Positions 26,075-35,496 are shown, numbered from the stretch's first letter. The stretch: DNA of 64,000 nt from Flavobacterium restrictum (GCF_007097245.1 NZ_VJZT01000009.1:85410-149409); one strand, 5' to 3'. Translations and numbers: made by a program. The notes: generated from the sequence alone by a model not told the origin.

Positions 26075-26623
26075 ATGAATACCGGTTTCAAAACTGTCAA
26101 GTCCTCTTACATCACTATTTCAGAATTAATGCTTCCTTCCCACACCAATTTTAGTGGCAAAATTCATGGTGGCTACATCCTTTCCTTACTGGATCAAATT
26201 GCCTTTGCTTGTGCCTCCAAATTCTCTGGGAATTATTGCGTAACAGCCTCCGTTGATACCGTCAATTTCCTTAAACCCATTGAGGTAGGCGAACTCGTAA
26301 CCATGAAAGCATCTGTAAATTATGTGGGCAAAAGTTCCATGATTGTTGGTATTCGTGTAGAAGCCGAGAATATTCAAACTGGAGTTGTCAAACATTGCAA
26401 CTCCTCCTATTTTACAATGGTTGCCAAGGACGAATTGGGCAAAAACGTAGCCGTTCCCGGTTTAATCATAACCACACTCGAGGAAGTCAAACGTTTTAGC
26501 AACTGCTTGAAGCAAATTGACCTCAAAAAAGAACGAGAAATTCACGAAGAAGAATTCAACCACAGTGCCAAGGAAACACTGGCAAGCTTCAGCAAGTATA
26601 ATGTTTTGATTGAGTTAAAATAA
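26075..26623 (+). CDS. Acyl-CoA thioesterase, hotdog fold
   Basis: 182 aa. The hotdog domain shows HTNFSGKIHGGYILSLLDQI at about 23-42, with the helix and catalytic-site residues of YciA/BACH-type thioesterases (GxxHGGxxLxLxDxxA). VDTVNFLKPIEVGELV at about 62-77 and SSMIVGIRVEAEN at about 90-102 follow. It hydrolyses acyl-CoA esters in the cytoplasm; chain-length preference cannot be read. It is the last gene of the rmuC operon. Confidence 0.88.
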   Translation: MNTGFKTVKSSYITISELMLPSHTNFSGKIHGGYILSLLDQIAFACASKFSGNYCVTASVDTVNFLKPIEVGELVTMKASVNYVGKSSMIVGIRVEAENIQTGVVKHCNSSYFTMVAKDELGKNVAVPGLIITTLEEVKRFSNCLKQIDLKKEREIHEEEFNHSAKETLASFSKYNVLIELK

Positions 26624-26655
26624 GCATTATTGTATAGCTAACATTTGTATTATTT

Positions 26656-26780
26656 GGGCGTGACCCTCCGTAAAAACTTCGGGTCGGGCTTTCGTTCCCG
26701 CTTTTTTTTTGCCTACCCAGTCAGGGTTCAAAACCCTAACTGGGTAGGCAAAAAAAAGAGCTCCACTACATCCCTCACGC
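26656..26780 (+). repeat. Dispersed structured element, copy A
   Basis: The conserved left part runs from GGGCGTGACCC to CGTTCCCGC and the conserved right part from GAGCTCCACT to CCCTCACGC. Between them lies a near-perfect hairpin unique to this copy (arms TTGCCTACCCAGT and ACTGGGTAGGCAA). Outer GCGTGA and TCACGC can pair, and so can GACCC with GGGTC and CGGG with CCCG. Copies B and C share only the flanks. Confidence 0.85.
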
Positions 26781-26854
26781 ACAGCAATCACCAAAAATAC
26801 TTCCTCACAAACAAATCCTACGAACTATAGAGCTCGATTTATTTTCCTGACGGC

Positions 26855-27016
26855 ATTCGCTTTTAAAAAGCATAATTTTCTTTAACTACAAATTACACAA
26901 ATTTACGCAAAAATGAACCCGTCAATAACATCATAATTAACTCAAACATACCAAAAACAGACTTTGAATTTGTGAAAATTTGTGGAATTTGTGGTGAAAA
27001 ATTTTTAAAAGCGAAT
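26855..27016. repeat. MITE-like element with 15-bp inverted ends
   Basis: ATTCGCTTTTAAAAA at 26855-26869 is the exact reverse complement of 27002-27016. Inside, CTACAAATTACACAAATTT near the left end pairs imperfectly with AAATTTGTGGAATTTGTGG near the right end, so the 162 bp can form a long hairpin. There is no ORF. The remaining parts of this 470-bp gene-free gap show nothing I can name. Confidence 0.7.
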
Positions 27017-27093
27017 ACCCTGTATTTTCCTAAAAAAAAACAAGAATAATTCTTAAAAAAAAGCTAACTTTAAGTACTCAATTCATACCAGCT

Positions 27094-27633
27094 ATGAAAA
27101 AACTACTCCTATTCCCGCTCCTATTTTTAGCACTACAAACTGTTGCTCAAAAAAAAATTACCACCACCAATGGCAGTATTACTTTTGAAGCATCCGTACC
27201 TGTATTTGAAGAAGTCAAAGCCATAAACACTGCCGTAACATGCACCATAACTCTTGAAAACAGTGAACTTATCTGTAAGGCGAATATGCGTGCGTTTGTC
27301 TTCAAAAAAGAATTGATGCAAGATCATTTCAACAGGTATTACATCGAGAGTGACCGGTATCCGCAAGCACATTTTACGGGAATCATTGAAAAATTTGATT
27401 TAAAAAATGTGCCCGAAACACCTACCAGCTACCAAATTAAAGGAAAACTAAAAATTCACGGCAGAACAAAAAACATCAGCATTATAGCCGTACTACAAAA
27501 AACTAAAATGGGGATTGTATTGGATTCGCAATTCGACCTGAACACGGATGATTACGGCATCGTTATACCAAATGTCATTATTGCCAAAATCTCCAAAACG
27601 GTAGCCACACAGCTACATTTTGTTCTAAATTAA
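27094..27633 (+). CDS. YceI family exported protein
   Basis: 179 aa. The signal peptide ends LALQTVAQ (about residue 18). The lipocalin-like YceI fold is shown by TTNGSITFEASVPVFEEVKAINTAVTCTI (span 23-52), FVFKKELMQDHFNRYYIESDRYPQAHFTG (span 68-96) and GKLKIHGRTKNISI near 117-130. Relatives bind isoprenoid or amphiphilic ligands in the periplasm. The role here is unknown. The gene is convergent with the TIGR01777 gene (2 bp between stops). Confidence 0.85.
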   Translation: MKKLLLFPLLFLALQTVAQKKITTTNGSITFEASVPVFEEVKAINTAVTCTITLENSELICKANMRAFVFKKELMQDHFNRYYIESDRYPQAHFTGIIEKFDLKNVPETPTSYQIKGKLKIHGRTKNISIIAVLQKTKMGIVLDSQFDLNTDDYGIVIPNVIIAKISKTVATQLHFVLN

Positions 27634-27635
27634 AG

Positions 27636-28550
27636 CTATTTAGATAAACAATCTTCCAAAGCTTCCTCAAGATCTTTGAATTCAAAATGAAACCCTAGAT
27701 TTCTAATTTTATCAGACGAAACTCTTCGCCCTGTCAGGACAATTACGGCCATTTCGCCCAACATCAAGTGCAAAATAAAGGCGGGAACATTGGGCAACCA
27801 AAGCGCAAATCCCAACACATGCGCTAGCTTTTTGGAAAAAATAGTATTGGTAGTATTATCCGCTACTACAGCGTTATACGCCCCTTGCATGGCTGGATTT
27901 TCTATTGCAGCAATATACATGGCGCACAAATCGTGTATGTGAATCCACGGCATGTACTGCTGACCAGAACCCAATGCGGCACCCAATCCATATTTAAAAA
28001 CGGGTAGCATTTTTTTTAGAAAACCTTCGTTTTTACCCAAAACCAATCCTGTTCTAATTTTTACAGTACGAATGCCTAAATTAGCAATTGGAGCAACTGC
28101 TGCCTCCCATTGCTGGCAAGTAACTCCCAAAAAATCAGACGCAGCAGCAGTTTCCTCGGTGCATATTCCCTCGCCGTTATAAGCACCATAAATCCCAATT
28201 CCCGAAGCCGAAACAAATCCATCGAGTTTTTTACCGTTCTTTTTTAAAACCGAATACAACAAAGCAATCGATTCCTCACGACTAGCCCGAATAGTTGCTT
28301 TGCGTTTAAGAGTCCACCGCTGATCTGCGATATTTTCTCCAGCCAAATGAATAATATAATCCGCTTGAAGCACCGCAGCTTCTTCTATTTTTTGATTGGT
28401 AACATCCCATGTATAATAGGAGACCGTTGTCGTGTTTTCTTTCTTTTCTCGAGAAAGAATCGAAACCGAATACCCCTTTTCCAGCAACATAGCTGTCAAA
28501 TACTTTCCAATAAATCCCGAACCACCCGTTATTAATACATTCTTTTTCAT
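27636..28550 (-). CDS. TIGR01777 family oxidoreductase (epimerase-like SDR)
   Basis: About 304 aa from MKKNVLITGGSGFIG at 28550. An in-frame ATG seven codons upstream adds only MILKKNR, so I drop it. It has an N-terminal NAD(P)-binding Rossmann motif GGSGFIG and IIHLAGENIADQRWT, the family signature of TIGR01777. The central SGIGIYG carries the YxxxK-like region, and the C-terminal DUF1731 part (LPNVPAFILHLMLGEMA) is present. Relatives are often found in light-regulated clusters with photolyases. It shares a divergent control region with the TetR-like gene. Confidence 0.88.
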   Translation of the reverse strand: MKKNVLITGGSGFIGKYLTAMLLEKGYSVSILSREKKENTTTVSYYTWDVTNQKIEEAAVLQADYIIHLAGENIADQRWTLKRKATIRASREESIALLYSVLKKNGKKLDGFVSASGIGIYGAYNGEGICTEETAAASDFLGVTCQQWEAAVAPIANLGIRTVKIRTGLVLGKNEGFLKKMLPVFKYGLGAALGSGQQYMPWIHIHDLCAMYIAAIENPAMQGAYNAVVADNTTNTIFSKKLAHVLGFALWLPNVPAFILHLMLGEMAVIVLTGRRVSSDKIRNLGFHFEFKDLEEALEDCLSK

Positions 28551-28582
28551 GCGATTTTTTTTAAGTATCAATTATTATTATT

Positions 28583-28590
28583 CAAATATA
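28583..28590 (-). promoter_or_regulatory. -7 promoter element of the TIGR01777 gene
   Basis: On the minus strand TATATTTG lies 33 bp before the start codon; the palindromic operator follows just upstream. Confidence 0.6.
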
Positions 28591-28600
28591 AAAAATATTT

Positions 28601-28630
28601 TGTTTAACTATATTAATAATTAGTTAAACA
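28601..28630. promoter_or_regulatory. Operator: 10-bp perfect inverted repeat with 10-bp spacing
   Basis: TGTTTAACTA (28601-28610) and TAGTTAAACA (28621-28630) are exact reverse complements. The site lies between the divergent TIGR01777 and TetR-like genes. It abuts the minus-strand -7 element and is 5 bp from a plus-strand TACCTTTA. A regulator bound here could repress both genes. The TetR-like protein or the MerR/CarH-like protein are candidates. Confidence 0.75.
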
Positions 28631-28667
28631 TTACGTACCTTTATACTCTAATTTAAATGTATTTAAA

Positions 28668-29327
28668 ATGGCAACCAAAAAACAGGCACTATCAAAAGAC
28701 AGAATAGTATCCATGTATATGAATTACACATTGGAACACAATGAAAAACCAAAATCAGTATTTCATTTTACAAAGATAAATGATTTTACTGAAGCCGAAT
28801 TTTACAGCTTTTTTGGCACTTTAGAAAGCATCGAAAAAGAGATTTTTATTATTTTTATGGATAAAACAATCGAAATGCTTGACAAAAATCCCGACTATCA
28901 AACCTACGATATGAAAAGTAAGTTGTTGAGTTTTTATTTTACGTTTTTCGAATTGATTACCGCCAACAGAAGTTATGTGGTAATGACCTTGAAACAACAT
29001 CAAAACCAACTGAAGAATATCATGATTTTGGGCGATATGCGAAAAAAGTTCAAATCCTACATCTCTGAAATCATTACCGATGACTATCGAACACAGCAAG
29101 AACGATTGCAAGAATTTCAAGAAAAAGCCACAACCGAATCGTTTTGGTTTCAGTTCTTGCTTACCATTAAATTTTGGATGGACGATTCCTCTGCCGCTTT
29201 TGAAAAAACAGATATTTATATCGAAAAATCCGTAAAAGCGTCGTTTGAATTGATGAATATCGTTCCTATTGATAGCTTGATTGACTTTGGAAAATTCATT
29301 TTCAAAGAAAAAATACAAAAAAAATAA
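28668..29327 (+). CDS. TetR-family-like transcriptional regulator
   Basis: 219 aa. The N-terminal 50 residues (KDRIVSMYMNYTLEHNEKPKSVFHF...FTEAEFYSFFGTLESIEKEIF) match the TetR helix-turn-helix layout in degenerate form: the usual GxxxxTxxxIxxxAG is replaced, while the FYxxFxsxexi recognition-helix pattern is kept. The rest is alpha-helical, a ligand-binding type domain. It directly precedes the AarF-type kinase gene with no gap, a pairing that recurs in Bacteroidota. It probably binds the palindrome upstream. Confidence 0.72.
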   Translation: MATKKQALSKDRIVSMYMNYTLEHNEKPKSVFHFTKINDFTEAEFYSFFGTLESIEKEIFIIFMDKTIEMLDKNPDYQTYDMKSKLLSFYFTFFELITANRSYVVMTLKQHQNQLKNIMILGDMRKKFKSYISEIITDDYRTQQERLQEFQEKATTESFWFQFLLTIKFWMDDSSAAFEKTDIYIEKSVKASFELMNIVPIDSLIDFGKFIFKEKIQKK

Positions 29328-30635
29328 ATGAAAACAATCGATTATATTCCGACTTCAAAAATTGAAAGAGCCACAAAACTCATGCAAACAGGTGCCAAAG
29401 TAGGCGTAAATTATTTGAAGTATTATGGCGAAAAATTGGTCAATCAGGATTTGACTCGCGACAAACTCAATGAAGATAATGCCGAGGATATTTATGACGG
29501 ACTCAAGAGCCTAAAAGGTAGCGCACTCAAAGTGGCTCAAATGTTGAGCATGGACAAAAGTTTCTTGCCACAAGCCTACGTAGAGAAGTTTTCGTTGTCG
29601 CAATTTTCAGTGCCACCGCTTTCGGGACCTTTGGTTTTAAAAACATTCAAAACAAATTTTGGTAAAACACCTTACGAAATTTTTGACGAATTTAATGCCA
29701 ATTCTGTAAATGCCGCAAGCATTGGGCAAGTGCATTTAGCCGTAAAAAATGGTAAAAAACTTGCTGTAAAAATTCAATATCCAGGCGTTGCTAATAGCAT
29801 TTCGTCGGACTTGGCTTTGGTGAAACCCATTGCTATTAGAATGTTTAATCTGCAAGGAAAAGATTCCGATAAATATTTCAAGGAAGTCGAGGATAAATTG
29901 ATTGAGGAAACCAATTATTTATTGGAACTCAAACAAAGTCAGGAAGTTGTTGCCGCTTGTAGTGCCATAGCAAATTTGGTTTTCCCAGAATATTATCCGG
30001 AATTCTCTTCCGAGAAAATCATTACGATGGACTGGATGACGGGGATTCATCTTTCGGAATTTACCGCCAAAAACAACAATCAAGAAGTAGCCAATAGCAT
30101 TGGACAAGCACTTTGGGACTTTTATATGTACCAAATTCATATTTTAAAGAAAGTACATGCCGATCCTCATCCTGGGAATTTTTTGGTGAACGAAAAAAAC
30201 CAATTGGTTGCCTTGGACTTTGGTTGCATGAAGCAAATACCAAATGACTTTTACAGTCCCTATTTTGAATTAATTGACAAAAAAGTAATCGATAATACCG
30301 CATTATTTAACGCCAAGCTTTTTGAACTAGAGATTTTGCGCACGGATGATTCCCCGGAAGAGATTGCTTATTTCACCACGATGTTTTACGATTTGTTGTC
30401 CTTGTTTACCAAGCCATTTCAGGAAGCAACTTTTGATTTTTCGGATGCGTCGTTTTTTGAAAGTATTGCACAATTGGGTGAGCGATTTTCTAAAGACACG
30501 AATTTAAGAAAAATGAATGGCAATCGAGGTTCCAAACATTTTATTTACATGAACCGAACTTTCTTTGGTTTGTACAATTTAATGTTTGATTTGAAGGCTA
30601 CAATTGTGGTCAATCAATACCAAAAATACCAATAA
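29328..30635 (+). CDS. AarF/UbiB/ABC1-family atypical kinase-like protein
   Basis: 435 aa. ABC1 family motifs are present. The KxGQ-like element is [15 protein letters not shown] near 60-75, the Ala-rich loop is [26 protein letters not shown] near 125-150, the acidic helix is [17 protein letters not shown], and [11 protein letters not shown] followed by LVALDFGC near 275-305 is the catalytic loop and DFG-like metal site. UbiB relatives support isoprenoid-quinone and lipid handling. Position beside a carotenoid/photolyase cluster suggests a part in isoprenoid or membrane stress here (inference). Confidence 0.88.
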   Translation: MKTIDYIPTSKIERATKLMQTGAKVGVNYLKYYGEKLVNQDLTRDKLNEDNAEDIYDGLKSLKGSALKVAQMLSMDKSFLPQAYVEKFSLSQFSVPPLSGPLVLKTFKTNFGKTPYEIFDEFNANSVNAASIGQVHLAVKNGKKLAVKIQYPGVANSISSDLALVKPIAIRMFNLQGKDSDKYFKEVEDKLIEETNYLLELKQSQEVVAACSAIANLVFPEYYPEFSSEKIITMDWMTGIHLSEFTAKNNNQEVANSIGQALWDFYMYQIHILKKVHADPHPGNFLVNEKNQLVALDFGCMKQIPNDFYSPYFELIDKKVIDNTALFNAKLFELEILRTDDSPEEIAYFTTMFYDLLSLFTKPFQEATFDFSDASFFESIAQLGERFSKDTNLRKMNGNRGSKHFIYMNRTFFGLYNLMFDLKATIVVNQYQKYQ

Positions 30636-30637
30636 AA

Positions 30638-30772
30638 TTGAAAAAAGAAAACCTACCAACGAAGGTCTGTTTGGTATGCCATCGCCCTTTTAGCTGGCGC
30701 AAAAAATGGGAAAAAGTCTGGGAAGAAGTCAAATATTGTAGCGAAAAATGCAAAAGAAACAAAAAGGGTTAG
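30638..30772 (+). CDS. DUF2256 small zinc-ribbon-like protein
   Basis: 44 aa from a TTG start at 30638; no ATG is available in frame. The four cysteines form [20 protein letters not shown] (CxxC near residues 11-14) and YCSEKC near 34-39, the DUF2256 signature. The family is usually encoded next to photolyases or cryptochromes and is part of light-induced gene sets. The 3' end overlaps the cry-DASH start by 25 bp, so both are probably co-translated. Confidence 0.85.
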   Translation: MKKENLPTKVCLVCHRPFSWRKKWEKVWEEVKYCSEKCKRNKKG

Positions 30773-32052
30773 TCTGGTTTAGAAACGATTTGAGGGTTCA
30801 TGACAACGCAATTTTGGCGCAAGCCGTAAAAGAAAACAGCTTTGTTTTAGCCGTTTATTGCTTTGATCCAAGGCATTTTGAGTACGATACTTTTGGCTTT
30901 AAAAAGACCGAAAAATTTCGTGCGCAATTCTTAATCGAAACAATTAAGGAGTTAAAAACTAATTTAGAAAAAATCCATATTGCGCTGGTAGTTACCATGG
31001 AGAAGCCCGAAAATTGTATTCCAGACTTGGTTAATCAATATGAAATAGACCAACTTTATTTCCAAAAAGAATGGACTCCTGAAGAGGTAAAAGTCGAAGA
31101 TAATTGCCTGCAAAAAGTCTCTAATTCGGTTCGCATTACTACTTTTTATGATCAATTTCTTTTCCATCCTGATGATATCCCCATGGCAATAGCTGCGATT
31201 CCAAATGTGTTTACCCAGTTTAGAACGGCTTGCGAAAAAGCAGTAGCCATTCGACCAATTGCGCAAACAACTGCGATGGATTTGGATAACTTAATACCCA
31301 ATACCACTACAATTCCAACACTCATTGATTTGGGATTTACAGATTTTAGTGATGATTCAAGAACGGCTTTCCCTTTTTGTGGAGGCGAAAACCAAGCGCT
31401 AAACCGAATGCAGTTTTACCTGTGGGATTCAGAAAAATTGAGCGTTTACAAGCTGACTCGGAATGGTTTAATTGGTGCCGATTTTAGTTCTAAATTTTCG
31501 CCTTGGTTGGCTAATGGGAGTATCTCGGCGAGACAAATTTATTGGGAAATTAAAAAATACGAATCGGATGTTGTTCAAAATGAATCTACTTATTGGTTGA
31601 TTTTCGAGCTGATTTGGAGGGATTATTTTAAATATATTTCGATGAAAAACGGCAATTCAATTTTTAAAATCGGAGGTATTTTAGACAAAGATTATGAATG
31701 GAAAACCTCTAAATCCAAGATAGAAAGTTGGATTAATGGCACAACCGTTGAACCCTTTGTGAATGCTAATATGATTGAATTGCAACAAACAGGCTGGATG
31801 AGCAATAGAGGTCGTCAAAATGTGGCTTCTTATTTTGCCAAAAATCTTTTGCTGGATTGGCGTGTTGGTGCAGCGTATTTCGAATCGATGTTAGTCGATT
31901 ATGATGTACACAGTAATTACGGGAATTGGATGTATGTTTCGGGTGTGGGAAATGATCCCCGAGACCGAAAATTTAATATTCCACTACAAGCAAAAAATTA
32001 CGATAGCCAATCGAAATTTCAAAATTTATGGTTGCAACAACACTTATTTTAA
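30748..32052 (+). CDS. Cryptochrome DASH / photolyase family protein
   Basis: 434 aa. The N-terminal photolyase domain starts [17 protein letters not shown], and the C-terminal FAD-binding domain carries [21 protein letters not shown] near 248-268, [12 protein letters not shown] near 288, [32 protein letters not shown] near 350-381 and [19 protein letters not shown] near 388-406. These are typical of DASH cryptochromes, which repair CPDs in single-stranded DNA and bind folate and FAD. It is the first of three photolyase-family genes in the cluster. It ends 7 bp before the second. Confidence 0.93.
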   Translation: MQKKQKGLVWFRNDLRVHDNAILAQAVKENSFVLAVYCFDPRHFEYDTFGFKKTEKFRAQFLIETIKELKTNLEKIHIALVVTMEKPENCIPDLVNQYEIDQLYFQKEWTPEEVKVEDNCLQKVSNSVRITTFYDQFLFHPDDIPMAIAAIPNVFTQFRTACEKAVAIRPIAQTTAMDLDNLIPNTTTIPTLIDLGFTDFSDDSRTAFPFCGGENQALNRMQFYLWDSEKLSVYKLTRNGLIGADFSSKFSPWLANGSISARQIYWEIKKYESDVVQNESTYWLIFELIWRDYFKYISMKNGNSIFKIGGILDKDYEWKTSKSKIESWINGTTVEPFVNANMIELQQTGWMSNRGRQNVASYFAKNLLLDWRVGAAYFESMLVDYDVHSNYGNWMYVSGVGNDPRDRKFNIPLQAKNYDSQSKFQNLWLQQHLF

Positions 32053-32059
32053 ACAGGCA

Positions 32060-33544
32060 ATGAATCCTAATCGAGAACATATCAATGTAGTTTGGTTCAA
32101 AAGAGACCTTCGTTTGCAGGATAACGAGGCGATTTTTAATGCCATAAAGTCAAATAAACCCACTGTTTTGCTGTATGTTTTTGAAAATTCATTAGAGCAT
32201 GATCCGCATTACAGCCCAAGGCATTGGAATTTTATCAAGCAATCCATAGTGGATTTGAACTTACAATTAGCTCCTTTTAACACTAAAATCGTGAGTGTTT
32301 CTGGCGAAGTGATTTCGGTTTTGAACACCATTCAGGAACGGTATAAAATAGAAACGGTGTTTTCGCATCAAGAAACCGGATTAAAAATCACCTACGAACG
32401 GGACAAATCGTTCAAACGTTTTTGTAAAAACAATTTGATTTCTTGGATAGAAAATACCAATAATGGCATTTTTAGAGCCCTGCGAAACCGCAGCAATTGG
32501 GTTACCAAATGGGAGAATTACATGAATGCACCCCAATTTGATTTCAATCCAAAACCAGAAACTTTTCTATCACTAGAAGCGATTCATGAACTTGAAAAAG
32601 AGCTTGATGTCGTTGCTTTAGCCACTATTCCTGATTTGATTTTTCAAAAAGGAGGCAGTACTATGGCGGGAAAATATCTAGAAAGTTTTTTCAAGGAACG
32701 CTATCACGGGTACAGTTACAACATTTCCAAGCCTTTATTAGCCCGCAAAAGTTGCAGCAGGTTGTCGCCATATATCGCTTGGGGAAACCTTTCGTCGAGA
32801 CAAGTGTTGCAAAAAGCAGCCAATTTCAGACTCATTTGCACCGATAAAAAACAAATCGATTCATTCGTGTCCCGATTGACTTGGCAAGCCCATTTTATAC
32901 AAAAATTTGAAATGGAGGAAATCATGGAGTTCGAAAGCGTGAATAAAGGATTTCATTCGCTCAAAAAGAAAATCAACGAAAACTATATTACAGCATGGCA
33001 AACTGGGCAAACGGGCTATCCACTTGTAGATGCGTGCATGCGCTGTTTGAACGAAACAGGCTACCTCAACTTTAGAATGCGCGCCATGTTGGTATCGTTT
33101 TTTACACACAATTTGTGGCAACCTTGGCAAGAAGCAACCCAACATTTATCGCAAATGTTTCTGGATTTTGAACCCGGAATTCATTTTCCACAACTGCAAA
33201 TGCAAGCGGGCGAAACGGGAATCAATATGTTGCGTATTTACAATCCCATAAAAAACAGTATTGAACACGATCCTGAAGGCGAATTCATAAAAAAATGGGT
33301 GCCTGAATTGCGTGATTTACCCACACAATTTATCCATAACCCCTCTAAAATGACTTTTCTAGATCAAAAGTTCAATGATTTTGAAGTAGGTGTCAATTAT
33401 CCCAAACCCATTGTAAACATGGAACGGACTCGGAAATTTGCCAGTGATTTTTTGTGGAAAATGAAGAAAGATCCCTTGGTAAAAGAGGAAAGTTTTCGGA
33501 TTTTGAAACTCCATACAATGGCCGATATTGGAGATAGTGAGTAA
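32060..33544 (+). CDS. Cryptochrome/photolyase-family protein
   Basis: About 494 aa from [21 protein letters not shown] at 32060. The open frame extends upstream into the previous gene, but that part has no family character. It has the photolyase N-domain and an FAD domain with [21 protein letters not shown] near 230-250, [18 protein letters not shown] near 273-290, [25 protein letters not shown] near 318-343 and [27 protein letters not shown] near 371-397. The long C-terminus and [10 protein letters not shown] replace the usual NWQWxAGTG of class I enzymes. It is therefore a distinct subfamily, and its exact activity (CPD, 6-4 or sensory) is open. Confidence 0.88.
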   Translation: MNPNREHINVVWFKRDLRLQDNEAIFNAIKSNKPTVLLYVFENSLEHDPHYSPRHWNFIKQSIVDLNLQLAPFNTKIVSVSGEVISVLNTIQERYKIETVFSHQETGLKITYERDKSFKRFCKNNLISWIENTNNGIFRALRNRSNWVTKWENYMNAPQFDFNPKPETFLSLEAIHELEKELDVVALATIPDLIFQKGGSTMAGKYLESFFKERYHGYSYNISKPLLARKSCSRLSPYIAWGNLSSRQVLQKAANFRLICTDKKQIDSFVSRLTWQAHFIQKFEMEEIMEFESVNKGFHSLKKKINENYITAWQTGQTGYPLVDACMRCLNETGYLNFRMRAMLVSFFTHNLWQPWQEATQHLSQMFLDFEPGIHFPQLQMQAGETGINMLRIYNPIKNSIEHDPEGEFIKKWVPELRDLPTQFIHNPSKMTFLDQKFNDFEVGVNYPKPIVNMERTRKFASDFLWKMKKDPLVKEESFRILKLHTMADIGDSE

Positions 33545-33546
33545 AA

Positions 33547-33655
33547 CAATGGCAAAAATCAATTTCAATGGCAATTTCAATGGCAATAGCAAAAATCAAT
33601 TTCAATGGCAATGGCAAAAATCAATTTCAATGGCAATTTCAATTTTGAATAGCAA
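33547..33655. repeat. Imperfect tandem repeat between photolyase and TIGR03643 genes
   Basis: CAATGGCAA followed by variants of AAATCAATTT is repeated about five times with changing unit length (12, 19 or 25 bp). It lies directly after the stop of the photolyase gene and contains no ORF. A copy-number-variable spacer of this kind is likely polymorphic between strains. Confidence 0.85.
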
Positions 33656-33694
33656 TGAAAATACCAATTTTAAATTCAATAAATACAAGAAAGC

Positions 33695-33979
33695 ATGAAT
33701 ATAAAAAGAGAACTTTCTGATGTAGACAAAGACCGCATTATAGAAATGGCTTGGGAAGACCGAACCACTTTTGATGCTATTCTACAGCAATTTGGTTTGA
33801 AAGAGCAAGAAGTAATTGACCTTATGCGCACCGAAATGAAACTTTCAAGTTTTAAAATGTGGCGTGAACGGGTACAAGGCAGGAAAACAAAACACGAAAA
33901 ATTAAGAGATTTTCGAGAAGGACGGTTTAAATGTTCCATGCAAAGACAAATCAACAATAATAAGATTTCAAAACGATAA
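33695..33979 (+). CDS. TIGR03643/DUF2805 family protein
   Basis: 94 aa. The family pattern is clear: SDVDKDRIIEMAWEDRTTFDAILQQFGLKEQEVIDLMRTEM (span 8-49), then SFKMWRERVQGRKTKH. A helix-turn-helix-like fold is likely; function unknown. The family regularly accompanies photolyases. A second, divergent member lies at 60814-61095, outside this cluster. It is 14 bp before the SDR gene. Confidence 0.85.
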   Translation: MNIKRELSDVDKDRIIEMAWEDRTTFDAILQQFGLKEQEVIDLMRTEMKLSSFKMWRERVQGRKTKHEKLRDFREGRFKCSMQRQINNNKISKR

Positions 33980-33992
33980 TTTTAATAAAAAA

Positions 33993-34676
33993 ATGAAAAA
34001 CATAGTAATCATAGGCGGTAGCAAAGGAATAGGAAGCGCCATTTTGTTGCAGCAATTAGAAAACAATACCGTTTACAATTTGAGCAGGACAGCTCCAGCT
34101 ATTTCGCATCCCAATTTAATACATTTTCCAATCAATGTTTTGGAGGATGCTTTGCCCGAAATCGAAGCCATCGATGTCCTCATTTATTGTCCCGGTTCGA
34201 TAAATCTAAAACCCATTGGGAGTTTGAGTATCGCTGATTTTAGAACCGATTTTGAAATCAATGTCATCGGTGCCGTAAAAGCAATCCAGAAATATTTGCC
34301 CGCATTAAAAAAAGGAAATAACCCATCCATAATCCTGTTCAGCACCGTTGCGGCAAAACTAGGAATGCCCTTTCATGCCAGCATTGCCACCGCAAAAGCA
34401 GGCGTAGAAGGCTTGGTCAAATCACTCGGAGCCGAGTTAGCATCCGCCGTGCGCATCAATGCCATTGCCCCAACAATTACCGAAACATCCCTTTCGGCAG
34501 GCATATTACGCAACGACCGCATGAAGGAAAATATGGTCGAACGCCACCCCATGAAAGGCTATTTGAAACCTGACGAAGTAGCCGCAATGGCTGACTTTTT
34601 GATTTCGGATAAAGCCAAATCCATCTCGGGACAAACCTTTGAAATGGATTACGGAATTGTAAGTTTCAAAATTTAA
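33993..34676 (+). CDS. SDR family oxidoreductase
   Basis: 227 aa. The cofactor motif is GGSKGIG near residues 7-13. The NNAG-like motif is replaced by LIYCPGS near 59. ILFSTVAAKLGMPFHASIATAKAG near 111-134 lacks the classical YxxxK tyrosine (HASIATAK in its place), as in several SDR proteins of photolyase clusters. The C-terminus (SGQTFEMDYG) is typical of the classical family. Substrate unknown. Loss of the catalytic tyrosine raises doubt about ordinary dehydrogenase activity. Confidence 0.85.
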   Translation: MKNIVIIGGSKGIGSAILLQQLENNTVYNLSRTAPAISHPNLIHFPINVLEDALPEIEAIDVLIYCPGSINLKPIGSLSIADFRTDFEINVIGAVKAIQKYLPALKKGNNPSIILFSTVAAKLGMPFHASIATAKAGVEGLVKSLGAELASAVRINAIAPTITETSLSAGILRNDRMKENMVERHPMKGYLKPDEVAAMADFLISDKAKSISGQTFEMDYGIVSFKI

Positions 34677-34710
34677 CCAAAAATAGTCATCAATAACAGT
34701 ACTTTAATTT

Positions 34711-34801
34711 GGGCGTGACCCTCCGTAAAAACTACGGGTCGGGCTGTACGTTCCCGCTTCCCGATGAAAAATCGGGAGAGCTCCACTGCCATCCCTCACG
34801 C
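34711..34801 (+). repeat. Dispersed structured element, copy B
   Basis: It has the same conserved flanks as copy A. The middle holds only a short hairpin (CCCGAT, AAAA-type loop, ATCGGG), which makes this the shortest copy at 91 bp. It lies between the SDR gene and folE. Confidence 0.85.
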
Positions 34802-34854
34802 GCAACAAACACAAAAACAATAGCATAAAAAATAAAACCGAAACAAAAAAAAGC

Positions 34855-35466
34855 ATGATCAAAGAAAGTAAAAGTTACGAAAAAATCGAACAATACGACA
34901 CCGAAATAACTGCCGCACTTGCCCAGAACTACAAAGTCATAATAGAAACTTTAGGCGAGGATGTCAATAGAGAAGGACTCGAAAAAACACCCGAAAGAGT
35001 AGCAAAAGCAATGCAATACCTAACCCACGGCTACGGATTAGACCCGCTAGAATTATTAAAATCAGCATTATTTACAGAGGATCATCAACAAATGATTGTT
35101 GTAAAGGATATCGAGGTCTACTCCATGTGCGAGCACCACATGTTACCCTTTTTTGGCAAAGCCCATGTGGCCTATATCCCCAACGGAAAAATTGTAGGCT
35201 TGAGCAAAATACCAAGAGTTGTCGATGCCTTTGCCCGACGCATGCAAGTACAAGAACGCTTAACAGATCAAATTAAGGATTGCATTCAAGAAGCTCTAAA
35301 CCCACTTGGCGTTGCAGTCGTAATCGAGGCGCAACACATGTGCATGCAAATGCGTGGGATTCAAAAACAAAACTCGGTAACCACCACCTCCTCGTTTACA
35401 GGAGCGTTTGAAAAAGACAAAACCCGAAAAGAATTCATCAGTTTGGTGGTGAATAAATTGAGTTAA
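34855..35466 (+). CDS. folE: GTP cyclohydrolase I
   Basis: 203 aa. [17 protein letters not shown] near 43-59 and the zinc/catalytic block [21 protein letters not shown] near 88-108 (Cys-His-His) are present, with [22 protein letters not shown] near 114-135 and the second zinc-ligand cysteine in QHMCMQMRG near 162-170. It makes dihydroneopterin triphosphate, the first step to tetrahydrofolate. Within a photolyase cluster it may raise supply of the methenyl-THF antenna cofactor (inference). A strong terminator follows. Confidence 0.95.
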   Translation: MIKESKSYEKIEQYDTEITAALAQNYKVIIETLGEDVNREGLEKTPERVAKAMQYLTHGYGLDPLELLKSALFTEDHQQMIVVKDIEVYSMCEHHMLPFFGKAHVAYIPNGKIVGLSKIPRVVDAFARRMQVQERLTDQIKDCIQEALNPLGVAVVIEAQHMCMQMRGIQKQNSVTTTSSFTGAFEKDKTRKEFISLVVNKLS

Positions 35467-35496
35467 CCGCAACAAAACAGCGGATTAAAAATTGCC

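Noticed and set aside
26645..26830. 61-aa frame over dispersed element copy A
   Set aside because: It runs through the conserved structured repeat and its hairpin; equivalent frames are not kept in copies B and C.
28821..29318. 165-aa minus-strand open frame opposite the TetR-like gene
   Set aside because: Shadow frame rich in Phe and His; no start context or homologous pattern, and the plus-strand gene is well supported.
31901..32059. 53-residue N-terminal extension of the second photolyase
   Set aside because: It lies inside the cry-DASH coding region in another frame and has no photolyase similarity; [18 protein letters not shown] at 32060 is the family start.
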